Source: Frankiaceae bacterium (GTDB lineage: Bacteria; Actinomycetota; Actinomycetes; Mycobacteriales; SCTD01). Taken from it: a stretch of 7,689 bases of DNA. Each line of letters starts with the position of its first letter. Within the stretch, counting starts at the first letter, position 1. Below the pieces are notes generated by a model. That model was not told where the DNA came from. It ran no database searches and worked only from the letters and a program-made list of their open reading frames with translations. The stretch is taken from assembly GCA_026786045.1 (NCBI GenBank), contig JAJAYV010000191.1, positions 1 through 7,689 on the forward strand. Direction: 5' to 3'. Below are positions 1 through 5,784 of the stretch, piece by piece. The translations under genes were made by a program, and so were the position numbers.

Positions 1-1165
1 GCACCGACGGCGGCTGCGGGATCGTCGGGTGCGCGAGCGCGTCGAGCCTCGCGGCGGCGAAGACCGCGCGCCAGTCGGCCCGCCAGCGCACCCGGTCGCG
101 CTGCGCCTGCTCGTACTGCTCCGGGGTGGTCTGCCGCGCCTCGGCGAAGCGGTGCCGGATGCCCTCGCCGTAGAGCTCCTCTCGGTCGGCGAGCCACGCG
201 GCGTGGTGGGCCAGCGCCTCGGGGCCCATGGTGTGGCCGTAGGTGCCCGGCACGGCGAGCACGTCAGCGGTCTCGGGCGGCGGTTCGACGTCCACGAGGA
301 CCGCGCCGCGGTCGACGAGCCGCTGCAGCCCGGCCCGGCAGCCGGCGGCGATCTGCTCGTCGACGTCGTCCCAGAAGAAGCTGGTGGGCAGGCCGATCCG
401 CACCCCTCGCAGGTCCTCTGACCCCTCGTCCGGGTAGACCGGGACCGGGTCGTCGAGCGAGTGCGGGTCGCGCGGGTCGTGACCGGCAAGCAGCCGAAGC
501 AGCAGGCTGACGTCGCGCATCCGCCGGGCCATCGGACCGGTCGCGTCGAGCGAGTGCGACAGCGGGAGGGCGCCGTACGCCGACACCCGTCCGGCGGTCG
601 CGCGCAGGCTGGACAGGCCGCACGCCGCGGCGGGGATGCGCAGCGAGCCGCCGGTGTCGCTGCCGGTCGCGACCGGCACCATCCGAGCGGCGAGCGCAGC
701 GCCGGAGCCCCCGGACGACCCGCCCGGGGTGCGCGACAGGTCCCACGGGTTGCGCGTCGGGTGAGAGCCGGTGCCGTAGGCGAACTCGTGCAGCGTCGTC
801 TTGCCGAGCAGGCCGGCGCCGGCGTCGCGCAGGCGCACCCAGACCTCGGCTTCGACGCCCGGGTCGTACCCCTCCAGGACCCGACTGGAGGCGGTCGTCG
901 GCACGCCCCGCGTCAGGTAGAGGTCCTTGAGTGCCACGGGCACCCCTGCCAGCGAGCCCACCGGCCGGCCGGCTGCGCGGGCCGCGTCGGCCGCGAGGGC
1001 CGCGGTCTGGGCGAGCTCGGGTGTCAGCGTGACGAACGCGCGGACCGACGGCTCGTGGCGCTCGACCCGGGCCAGGCAGTCCGCGAGCAGCTCGCGGGCC
1101 GACAGCGACCGGTCCCGCAGCCGGGGCAGCAGGTCGACGAGGGTGAGGTCGGCGGCGTCGCTCAC
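1..1165 (-). CDS. Amidase-signature family hydrolase (C-terminus beyond left edge)
   Basis: This encodes a serine amidase of the amidase-signature (AS) family, which hydrolyses carboxamide bonds to acid plus ammonia or amine, probably in the cytoplasm since no signal peptide is seen. About 388 residues are visible, against a usual length of 450-500, and the rest lies off the left edge. The Ser-cisSer-Lys triad is intact: Lys80 in VALKDL, Ser150 in the PGGSSGGSGAA glycine/serine loop, and the nucleophile Ser174 in TGSDTGGSLRIP. A C-terminal AHPTIPQPP stretch also fits the family. The GTG at 1165 was chosen because GGAG lies 8 nt upstream (1177-1174), no better in-frame start is seen within about 110 nt upstream, and the AS fold begins soon after. 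It follows the GMC gene on the same strand but is separated by 283 nt and a strong hairpin, so it probably has its own promoter, which I could not pinpoint. The substrate cannot be told; AS members include GatA-like, nicotinamidase-like and generic amidases. With no gatB or gatC nearby, GatA is unlikely. Confidence 0.9.
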   Translation of the reverse strand, partial: MSDAADLTLVDLLPRLRDRSLSARELLADCLARVERHEPSVRAFVTLTPELAQTAALAADAARAAGRPVGSLAGVPVALKDLYLTRGVPTTASSRVLEGYDPGVEAEVWVRLRDAGAGLLGKTTLHEFAYGTGSHPTRNPWDLSRTPGGSSGGSGAALAARMVPVATGSDTGGSLRIPAAACGLSSLRATAGRVSAYGALPLSHSLDATGPMARRMRDVSLLLRLLAGHDPRDPHSLDDPVPVYPDEGSEDLRGVRIGLPTSFFWDDVDEQIAAGCRAGLQRLVDRGAVLVDVEPPPETADVLAVPGTYGHTMGPEALAHHAAWLADREELYGEGIRHRFAEARQTTPEQYEQAQRDRVRWRADWRAVFAAARLDALAHPTIPQPPSV

Positions 1166-1278
1166 GCGCAGGGCTCCAGGAGGCGGGCGGGAATGCCGAG
1201 GGGTGGAGCAGCGCTGAACCTCGCAGCAGCCCGCCTTGCGGCTGCCCGTGGCGCACCACGCCCGGTCACTGGGCACAG

Positions 1279-1293
1279 GCTCCCGCTGGGAGC
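1279..1293. repeat. Short inverted repeat, GCTCCC-GCT-GGGAGC
   Basis: Two perfect 6-bp arms (1279-1284 and 1288-1293) flank a 3-nt centre. The repeat sits in the divergent gap between the amidase start and the nonapeptide ORF, about 115 nt upstream of the amidase GTG. It could be an operator for a dimeric regulator or an RNA hairpin. In GC-rich DNA a repeat this short can arise by chance. Confidence 0.35.
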
Positions 1294-1318
1294 GCCCTTC
1301 ACAGGACGCATCACTCCC

Positions 1319-1334
1319 CGCGCCGCACGGCGCG
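1319..1334. repeat. Perfect inverted repeat, CGCGCCG-CA-CGGCGCG
   Basis: Two perfect 7-bp arms (1319-1325 and 1328-1334) are separated by CA, ending 14 nt before the ribosome-binding site of the possible nonapeptide ORF. In plus-strand RNA it would form a GC-rich hairpin in the 5' leader; as DNA it is a near-palindromic site that could bind a regulator. No known operator was recognised. Confidence 0.4.
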
Positions 1335-1348
1335 TGACGACGGTGCAC

Positions 1349-1355
1349 GGAGAGG
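1349..1355 (+). promoter_or_regulatory. Ribosome-binding site before nine-codon ORF
   Basis: GGAGAGG at 1349-1355 resembles the anti-SD target and lies 6 nt before the GTG at 1362. It is the main reason for taking the very short reading frame seriously. Confidence 0.5.
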
Positions 1356-1361
1356 ACAGTC

Positions 1362-1391
1362 GTGAACGACTTCGGACCCTGGGACGACTAG
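1362..1391 (+). CDS. Possible nonapeptide or leader-peptide ORF (MNDFGPWDD)
   Basis: This nine-codon ORF (GTG to TAG) would encode MNDFGPWDD if the GTG is read as Met. It has a well-spaced GGAGAGG ribosome-binding site. A TGA at 1335 in the same frame and the absence of any other start codon after it mean the reading frame cannot be longer. The stop codon lies in the loop of a 7-bp hairpin (1381-1399) and is followed by a strong terminator-like stem (1402-1445). No plus-strand gene follows before the convergent GMC gene, so a classical attenuator for a downstream operon has no obvious target; a stand-alone peptide or a structured small RNA with a short ORF is possible. The peptide is acidic (three Asp) with one Trp and one Phe. 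I do not recognise it, and it lacks the length and C-terminus of a mycofactocin precursor. It may simply be chance. Confidence 0.3.
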   Translation: MNDFGPWDD

Positions 1392-1399
1392 CTCGTCCC
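1381..1399 (+). other. RNA hairpin enclosing the nonapeptide stop codon
   Basis: Perfect 7-bp arms GGGACGA (1381-1387) and TCGTCCC (1393-1399) enclose a 5-nt loop CTAGC. The loop contains the TAG stop (1389-1391) of the nine-codon ORF. The arm overlaps the last codons, so a ribosome translating the ORF would melt this hairpin. That arrangement resembles translation-sensing leader RNAs, but no regulated gene is evident. Confidence 0.4.
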
Positions 1400-1401
1400 G
1401 C

Positions 1402-1445
1402 ACGACCGGGCCGTCCGCAGCACTGCTGCGGGCGGCCCGCGTCGT
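1402..1445. terminator. Strong hairpin terminator, possibly bidirectional
   Basis: The arms 1407-1420 and 1426-1439 pair over 14 positions around a 5-nt CACTG loop. One position (1414/1432) is G-U in plus-strand RNA but A-C in minus-strand RNA. After a bulged C1440, five more pairs form (1402-1406 with 1441-1445). The hairpin begins only a few nt past the GMC stop codon (1451-1449) when read on the minus strand, and 10 nt past the nonapeptide stop on the plus strand. There is no true U-tract, as is common for actinobacterial hairpin terminators. It most likely ends the aldehyde dehydrogenase-glycosylase-GMC transcript, and could also end a plus-strand small transcript. Confidence 0.7.
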
Positions 1446-1448
1446 CGT

Positions 1449-3074
1449 TCAGGCCCGGGTCCGGTCGGGAGCCGCGGAGCCGGTGCGCTGCCGCGGCGGC
1501 GCCGGGACCGCGCGCAGCAGGTCGGCCGCCTTCTCCGCGACCATGATCACCGGGGCGTTGGTGTTGCCGCGCGGGACGTCCGGCAGGACCGACGCGTCGG
1601 CCACCCGCAGCCCGGCGATCCCGCGCACCCGCAGCTGTGGGTCGCAGACCGCGTCGTCGGACGCACCCATCGCCGCCGTGCTGGTGGGGTGGTAGATCGT
1701 CTCGGAGTGGGCGCGGACGTGCGCACGCAGCGCCGCGTCGTCGTCGGCCCCGGCGGGCGGAAGGTAGCGCCCGCCGCTGTGCTGACGCAGCGGGGCGCGC
1801 GAGGCGATGTCGAGCGTGAGCTTGAGACCCTCGACGAGCACGTCGAGGTCGGCCGGCTCGCTGAGGTAGTTGGCGCGCACGACCGGCTTGGCGAGCGGGT
1901 CCTTGCTGCGCAGCGTGATGCTGCCCCGGCTCTGCGGCGTGAGCAGGTACGGGCCGAGCGAGAAGCCGTGGCCCGGTGCGTCGACCTGCCCGTGCTCGAC
2001 GAACATCGCCGGCGCGAACAGCAGCTGCAGGTCGGGACCGGGCAGGTCGGAGCGGGTGCGCACGAAACCGCCTGCCTCGGCGATGTTCGAGCTGAACGGG
2101 CCCTTCTTCTGCAGCACGTAGCGGGCGATCGTCTTGATGCTCTTGTCGGCGTCGAAGTAGGTGATCGGCGCGTTCGCGTCGTACGCCGCGACGGTCGCCA
2201 GGTGGTCCTGCAGCCCGCGCCCGACGTTCGGCGCGTCCACGACGACGTCGATGCCGAGCGCCCGCAGCTCGTCGGCCGGGCCGATGCCCGAGAGGAGCAG
2301 CAGCTGCGGGGTGTTGATCGCGCCGCCGCAGAGCGCGACCTCGCGGGCCGCGCGGAAGACCTCGCGCCGACCGCCGAGGTCGACCTCGACGCCGACTGCG
2401 CGGCCGCCCTCGACGACCACGCGGGTGGCCTGCGCGAAGGTGCGCACCTCGAGATTCGGCCGCTTGCGGGCGGGCCCGAGGAAGGCCGAGGCGGTGCTGG
2501 CGCGCACGCCCTTGCGCTGGGTCACCTGGTAGTAACCGACGCCCTCCTGGGTCGCCCCGTTGAAGTCGTCGTTGTGCGGGAGACCTGCCTGCGCGCACGC
2601 GTCGAGGTAGTCGGCGCTCAGCGGGCTGGGCGAGCGCTGGTCCTCCACGCGCAGCGGGCCGCCCGTGCCGTGGAAGGCGTCGGGGCCGCGCGCGTTGTCC
2701 TCGGACCGCGTGAAGTACGGCAGGACGTCGTCGAAGCCCCAGCCCTCGCACCCGGCGTCGCGCCAGGCGTCGTAGTCGGCCCGCGCGCCGCGGATGTAGA
2801 TCATCGCGTTGATGGAGGACGAGCCGCCGAGGACCTTGCCGCGCGGCCAGTACATCGCGCGGTCGTCGCAGCCGGCCTCGGGCTCGGTCGTGTAGTCCCA
2901 GTCGTGCCGGGTCTTGAAGAGCTTGGAGAACGCCGCGGGCACACCGATCTCGCGCGCGGTGTCGCGGTCACCCGCCTCGAGCAGCAGCACGCTCACCGAA
3001 GGGTCCTCGGTCAGCCGCGCCGCCAGCACGCAGCCGGCCGAGCCGGCACCGACCACCACGTAGTCCCAGGTCAT
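1449..3074 (-). CDS. GMC-family FAD-dependent alcohol oxidoreductase
   Basis: A 541-residue glucose-methanol-choline (GMC) oxidoreductase, a flavoenzyme that oxidises an alcohol to an aldehyde or ketone. The N-terminal Rossmann dinucleotide motif is VVGAGSAG (residues 7-13) with LLLEAG near 30-35 for the ADP ribose. The first GMC signature is GKVLGGSSSINAMIYIRG (about 79-96), and the second is GAINTPQLLLLSGIGP (about 251-266). The catalytic pair expected in the family is present: His462 in YHPTSTAAMG and Asn506 in RGNTNAPVIMVAEKAADL, spaced as in choline oxidase. Length is normal for BetA/AlkJ-like members and no signal peptide or membrane helix is seen. The start is 28 nt after the glycosylase stop with only a weak AGG before it, so translation may depend on readthrough from upstream. 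With the aldehyde dehydrogenase at the head of the operon it could carry an alcohol through aldehyde to acid. The substrate is unknown; the sequence is choline-dehydrogenase-like, but that name should not be read as specificity. Confidence 0.93.
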   Translation of the reverse strand: MTWDYVVVGAGSAGCVLAARLTEDPSVSVLLLEAGDRDTAREIGVPAAFSKLFKTRHDWDYTTEPEAGCDDRAMYWPRGKVLGGSSSINAMIYIRGARADYDAWRDAGCEGWGFDDVLPYFTRSEDNARGPDAFHGTGGPLRVEDQRSPSPLSADYLDACAQAGLPHNDDFNGATQEGVGYYQVTQRKGVRASTASAFLGPARKRPNLEVRTFAQATRVVVEGGRAVGVEVDLGGRREVFRAAREVALCGGAINTPQLLLLSGIGPADELRALGIDVVVDAPNVGRGLQDHLATVAAYDANAPITYFDADKSIKTIARYVLQKKGPFSSNIAEAGGFVRTRSDLPGPDLQLLFAPAMFVEHGQVDAPGHGFSLGPYLLTPQSRGSITLRSKDPLAKPVVRANYLSEPADLDVLVEGLKLTLDIASRAPLRQHSGGRYLPPAGADDDAALRAHVRAHSETIYHPTSTAAMGASDDAVCDPQLRVRGIAGLRVADASVLPDVPRGNTNAPVIMVAEKAADLLRAVPAPPRQRTGSAAPDRTRA

Positions 3075-3102
3075 GCGGCGCAGCCTGCCACGACCCCGTG
3101 CC

Positions 3103-4311
3103 TCAGGTCACAGCAGCGGCCAAGGCCGGCGCCAGGTCGCCGCGCGGCTCGACCAGCACGGCGGACAGGCCCTGCCAGGCGGCCGCCCGCTCCAGCTCGG
3201 CGGCGAGGGCCGCGGCGGTGTCGCCCGGGTCGCTGCCCGGCTCGAGCCACGACGCGAGGACGCGCAGGACGCCGGCCTGCCGGTCGGACTTGAGGTCGAC
3301 CCGTGCCCGCAGTGCCTCAGCGTGCAGGAAGGGCAGCACGTAGTAGCCGTGCACCCGCTTCGGGGCGGGAACGTAGATCTCGATGCGGTAGTCGAAGCCG
3401 AAGAGCCGGGCGGTCCGGTCGCGGTACCAGACCAGCGGGTCGAACGGCGACAGCAGTGCGCTCGCCCGCACCCGGCGCGGGACGCGCGAGCCGGCAGACA
3501 GGTAGGCGGGGCTCCGCCAGCCCTCGACGGTGACGGGGAGCAGGTCACCCGACTCGACGAGATCGGCTACGGCGCGTCGGGTCTCGTCCGGCTTGAGCCG
3601 GTAGTAGTCGCGCAGGTCGGCCTCGGTGGCGACGCCGTGCGAGCGGGCGGCGAGGCGGACCAGCTCGCGCTGGGCGTCCGCCGGCGACGGCGTCGGCAGG
3701 GCCAGCACCGCCGCGGGCAGCACCCGCTCGGGCAGGTCGTAGACGCGGGTGAAGCCCCGGCGGGTCGAGGTGGTGACCCGCCCTGACCAAAACAACTGCT
3801 CCAAAGCAACTTTCGCGAGCGACCAGTCCCACCAGGGGCCGGCCGGTCGCGCTCCGCCGTCGAGCTCGGTGTGCAGCTCGCCCGCGGTCGCCGGGCCGCC
3901 GTCGGTGATGCGCTGCAGGACGGCGGTGACGACGTCCGGCCGCTCGCGGGCCACCCGGGTCACGCGGCCCCAGCCGAGCTCGAGCCGGGCGGCCTGCTCC
4001 ATCCGCCAGCGCAGCAGCGGGTGCGTCGACACCGGCAGCAGCGAGGCCTCGTGCCCCCAGTACTCGAACAGGTCGCGGTGCCGGTACGCCGCGAGCGGGA
4101 GCAGCTCGCGGTCGTACGGCCCGAGGCGGCTGAAGAGCGGCAGGTGGTGGGCCCGCTCGAAGACGTTGACGCTGTCGACCTGGAGCAACCCGGTGCGGCC
4201 CACCACTCGCTTGAGGTGCCGCCGGTCAACGGCGCCGGTCGGGCGGGGGTCGGCGAAGCCCTGTGCTGCCAGGGCGACCCGGCGAGCGGTGCGCAGCGAC
4301 AGCCGCTCCAC
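3103..4311 (-). CDS. YcaQ/AlkZ-family winged-helix DNA glycosylase
   Basis: A 402-residue protein of the HTH_42 (DUF1006) family, which includes E. coli YcaQ (AlkX) and the Streptomyces azinomycin-resistance glycosylase AlkZ. Known members excise N7-alkylated purines and unhook interstrand DNA crosslinks. The catalytic Q-hydrophobic-D/Q motif is visible as Gln44-Val45-Asp46 in LLQVDSVNVFERAHHL. The Asp variant matches the YcaQ type, whereas AlkZ has a second Gln. Family landmarks follow: YWGHEASLLPV (about 84-94), a winged-helix segment WDWSLAKVALEQLFWSGRV (about 161-179), and the C-terminal FGFDYRIEIYVPAPKRVHGY block (about 304-323). The GTG start is 3 nt after the TAG of the aldehyde dehydrogenase with no good ribosome-binding site, so it is probably translationally coupled. 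A stretch at 3784-3814 uses unusually AT-rich codons for this DNA. No azinomycin-type biosynthesis genes are visible, so a general repair role is more likely than self-resistance. Confidence 0.88.
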   Translation of the reverse strand: MERLSLRTARRVALAAQGFADPRPTGAVDRRHLKRVVGRTGLLQVDSVNVFERAHHLPLFSRLGPYDRELLPLAAYRHRDLFEYWGHEASLLPVSTHPLLRWRMEQAARLELGWGRVTRVARERPDVVTAVLQRITDGGPATAGELHTELDGGARPAGPWWDWSLAKVALEQLFWSGRVTTSTRRGFTRVYDLPERVLPAAVLALPTPSPADAQRELVRLAARSHGVATEADLRDYYRLKPDETRRAVADLVESGDLLPVTVEGWRSPAYLSAGSRVPRRVRASALLSPFDPLVWYRDRTARLFGFDYRIEIYVPAPKRVHGYYVLPFLHAEALRARVDLKSDRQAGVLRVLASWLEPGSDPGDTAAALAAELERAAAWQGLSAVLVEPRGDLAPALAAAVT

Positions 4312-4314
4312 CCG

Positions 4315-5721
4315 CTACTCGGAGCTGCTGATGTCGCCCGCGGCGCTCTCGCCGACCCAGACCGTCTTGGCGTTGCAGAACTCCTTCATGCCGAGGTCGG
4401 CCAGCTCGCGGCCGTAGCCGGAGGTCTTGATGCCGCCGAAGGGCAGCTCGGGGTAGCTCGCGGTCATGCCGTTGATGAAGACCATCCCGGCCTCGAGGTC
4501 GCGGGCGAAGCGCTCCTGCTCGTCCGGGTCGCTGGTCCAGGCGTTGCTGCCGAGGCCGAAGTCGCTGTCGTTGGCCAGCTCCAGCGCGGCGTCGATGTCC
4601 TCGACCACGTGCAGCTGCGCGACGGGCCCGAAGACCTCCTCGCGGTACATCCGCATCTCGGGGGTGATGCCGGTGAGCAGCGTCGGCGGGTAGTACCAGC
4701 CCGGTCCGTCGGGGCGGGTGCCGCCGACGACGACGGTGGCGCCCTTGCCGACGGCGTCCTCGACGAGCTCCTCCACGTCGACGCGGCCCTGCTCCGTCGC
4801 GAGCGGGCCGACGTCGGTGGCGTCGTCGGTCGGGTCGCCGAGCGTGAGAGCAGCAAGCGCAGAGGCAAACAGCGACTGGAACCGCTCCGCGACGTCGGCG
4901 TGGACGATGAAGCGCTTGGCGGCGATGCAGCTCTGGCCGTTGTTCTGGCAGCGCGCGGTCGCAGCCACCTGCGCGGCCTTCTCGAGGTCGGCCGAGGGCA
5001 TGACGACGAAGGGGTCGCTGCCGCCGAGCTCGAGGACCGTGGGCTTGAGCGCGTCGCCGGCGATGGCGGCGACAGACTGGCCGGCCGGGCCGCTGCCCGT
5101 GAGGGTCGCCGCGGCGACGCGGTCGTCGCGCAGCACCTTCTCGACGTCGCCGCTGCCGATGAGCAGCGTCTGGAAGACGTCGGCCGGGAAGCCCGCGCGG
5201 CGGAACAGCTCCTCCATGTAGAGCGCCGTCTGCGGGACGTTGCTGGCGTGCTTCAGCAAGCCGACGTTGCCGGCCATGAGGGCGGGCGCGGCGAAGCGCA
5301 TCGCCTGCCACATCGGGAAGTTCCACGGCATGACCGCCAGCACGACGCCCATCGGCTGCCACCGGACGTACGCCCGGGTCGCCTTGACCGCGGCGGGCTC
5401 GACCTCGGTGTCGGCCAGCATCGTCGCGGCGTGGTCGGCGTAGTGACGGCAGGCCGCTGCGCACTTGAGCACCTCGGCCTTGGCGGCCTTGACCGTCTTG
5501 CCCATCTCGGTGGTCATCAGGCGCGCCAGGTCGTCGGCGTCCCCCTCCAGCACGTCGGCGGCCGCGCGCATCCAGTCGGCGCGTTCGTCGTACGACGTCA
5601 GGCGGTAGGACCGGAAGGCCGCGGCGGCCCGCGCCAAGCGGTTGTCGAGCTCCTCGGCCGTGAGCGCGTCGAAGGTCTTGAGGGTCGTGCCGTCCATCGG
5701 GTTGACCGTCGCGATCGCCAT
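4315..5721 (-). CDS. gabD: NAD(P)-dependent aldehyde dehydrogenase, succinate-semialdehyde type (GabD1/Sad-like)
   Basis: A 468-residue aldehyde dehydrogenase, full length for the family, which oxidises an aldehyde to a carboxylate with NAD(P)+. The active-site set is complete: Asn134 in MPWNFPMWQ, general base Glu231 in LELGGSDPF, and nucleophile Cys265 in NNGQSCIAAKRF. The LLKHASNVP segment (about 155-163) is typical of the YneI/Sad and mycobacterial GabD1 group rather than of betaine-aldehyde dehydrogenases. The C-terminal PELPFGGIKTSGYGREL and EFCNAKTVW blocks agree. The likely substrate is succinate semialdehyde, giving succinate for the TCA cycle, but this group can accept other aldehydes. 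The ATG at 5721 has GGAGG 6 nt upstream. It heads the minus-strand operon with the glycosylase and GMC gene and is driven from the shared divergent promoter region. No GABA transaminase is in view, so the source of the aldehyde is unknown; the GMC enzyme of the same operon is one candidate. Confidence 0.92.
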   Translation of the reverse strand: MAIATVNPMDGTTLKTFDALTAEELDNRLARAAAAFRSYRLTSYDERADWMRAAADVLEGDADDLARLMTTEMGKTVKAAKAEVLKCAAACRHYADHAATMLADTEVEPAAVKATRAYVRWQPMGVVLAVMPWNFPMWQAMRFAAPALMAGNVGLLKHASNVPQTALYMEELFRRAGFPADVFQTLLIGSGDVEKVLRDDRVAAATLTGSGPAGQSVAAIAGDALKPTVLELGGSDPFVVMPSADLEKAAQVAATARCQNNGQSCIAAKRFIVHADVAERFQSLFASALAALTLGDPTDDATDVGPLATEQGRVDVEELVEDAVGKGATVVVGGTRPDGPGWYYPPTLLTGITPEMRMYREEVFGPVAQLHVVEDIDAALELANDSDFGLGSNAWTSDPDEQERFARDLEAGMVFINGMTASYPELPFGGIKTSGYGRELADLGMKEFCNAKTVWVGESAAGDISSSE

Positions 5722-5727
5722 GCCTGT

Positions 5728-5732
5728 CCTCC
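5728..5732 (-). promoter_or_regulatory. Ribosome-binding site of the aldehyde dehydrogenase
   Basis: Reading the minus strand, GGTGGAGGA covers 5735-5727 with core GGAGG at 5732-5728, 6 nt before the ATG. It fixes the start of the operon's first gene and contrasts with the acetyltransferase on the other side, which has no such site. Confidence 0.75.
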
Positions 5733-5734
5733 AC

Positions 5735-5764
5735 CTGTCGGGGTCTGCGGTCCGACCCTAGGCT
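5735..5764 (+). promoter_or_regulatory. Predicted leaderless promoter of the acetyltransferase
   Basis: A -35-like CTGTCG (5735-5740), an 18-bp spacer, and a -10-like TAGGCT (5759-5764) are followed after exactly 6 nt by the GTG at 5771. Transcription would then begin at the start codon, a common arrangement in actinobacteria, and this fits the absence of a ribosome-binding site. The -35 match is poor (3 of 6). Confidence 0.5.
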
Positions 5765-5784
5765 TGCACCGTGGCCGACGTCAG
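5755..5784 (-). promoter_or_regulatory. Predicted promoter of the aldehyde dehydrogenase operon
   Basis: On the minus strand a -35-like CTGACG (5784-5779) and a -10-like TAGGGT (5760-5755) are 18 bp apart. The TANNNT form is typical of actinobacterial -10 elements. The predicted start is G at 5748, giving a 27-nt leader that contains the GGAGG site. The -35 lies inside the acetyltransferase coding sequence. The elements were read by eye and not scored. Confidence 0.45.

Noticed and set aside
1162..2751. Long minus-strand open frame covering the GMC 3' part, the terminator and the amidase upstream region
   Set aside because: It overlaps the GMC gene in another frame, lacks motifs and reads straight through a strong terminator hairpin.
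1362..3074. Mycofactocin-type system (small peptide plus GMC enzyme)
   Set aside because: The nonapeptide has neither the length nor the Val-Tyr C-terminus of the mycofactocin precursor, and no radical SAM maturase or other mft gene is present.
1689..3293. Long plus-strand open frame opposite the GMC gene
   Set aside because: It is a mirror of GMC codons; the minus-strand frame has all the FAD and catalytic motifs.
1449..5721. Choline-to-glycine-betaine (betA/betB) operon
   Set aside because: The GMC protein is choline-dehydrogenase-like, but the aldehyde dehydrogenase has the GabD1/Sad-type KHASNVP segment rather than betaine-aldehyde dehydrogenase features, and no betaine regulator or transporter is visible.
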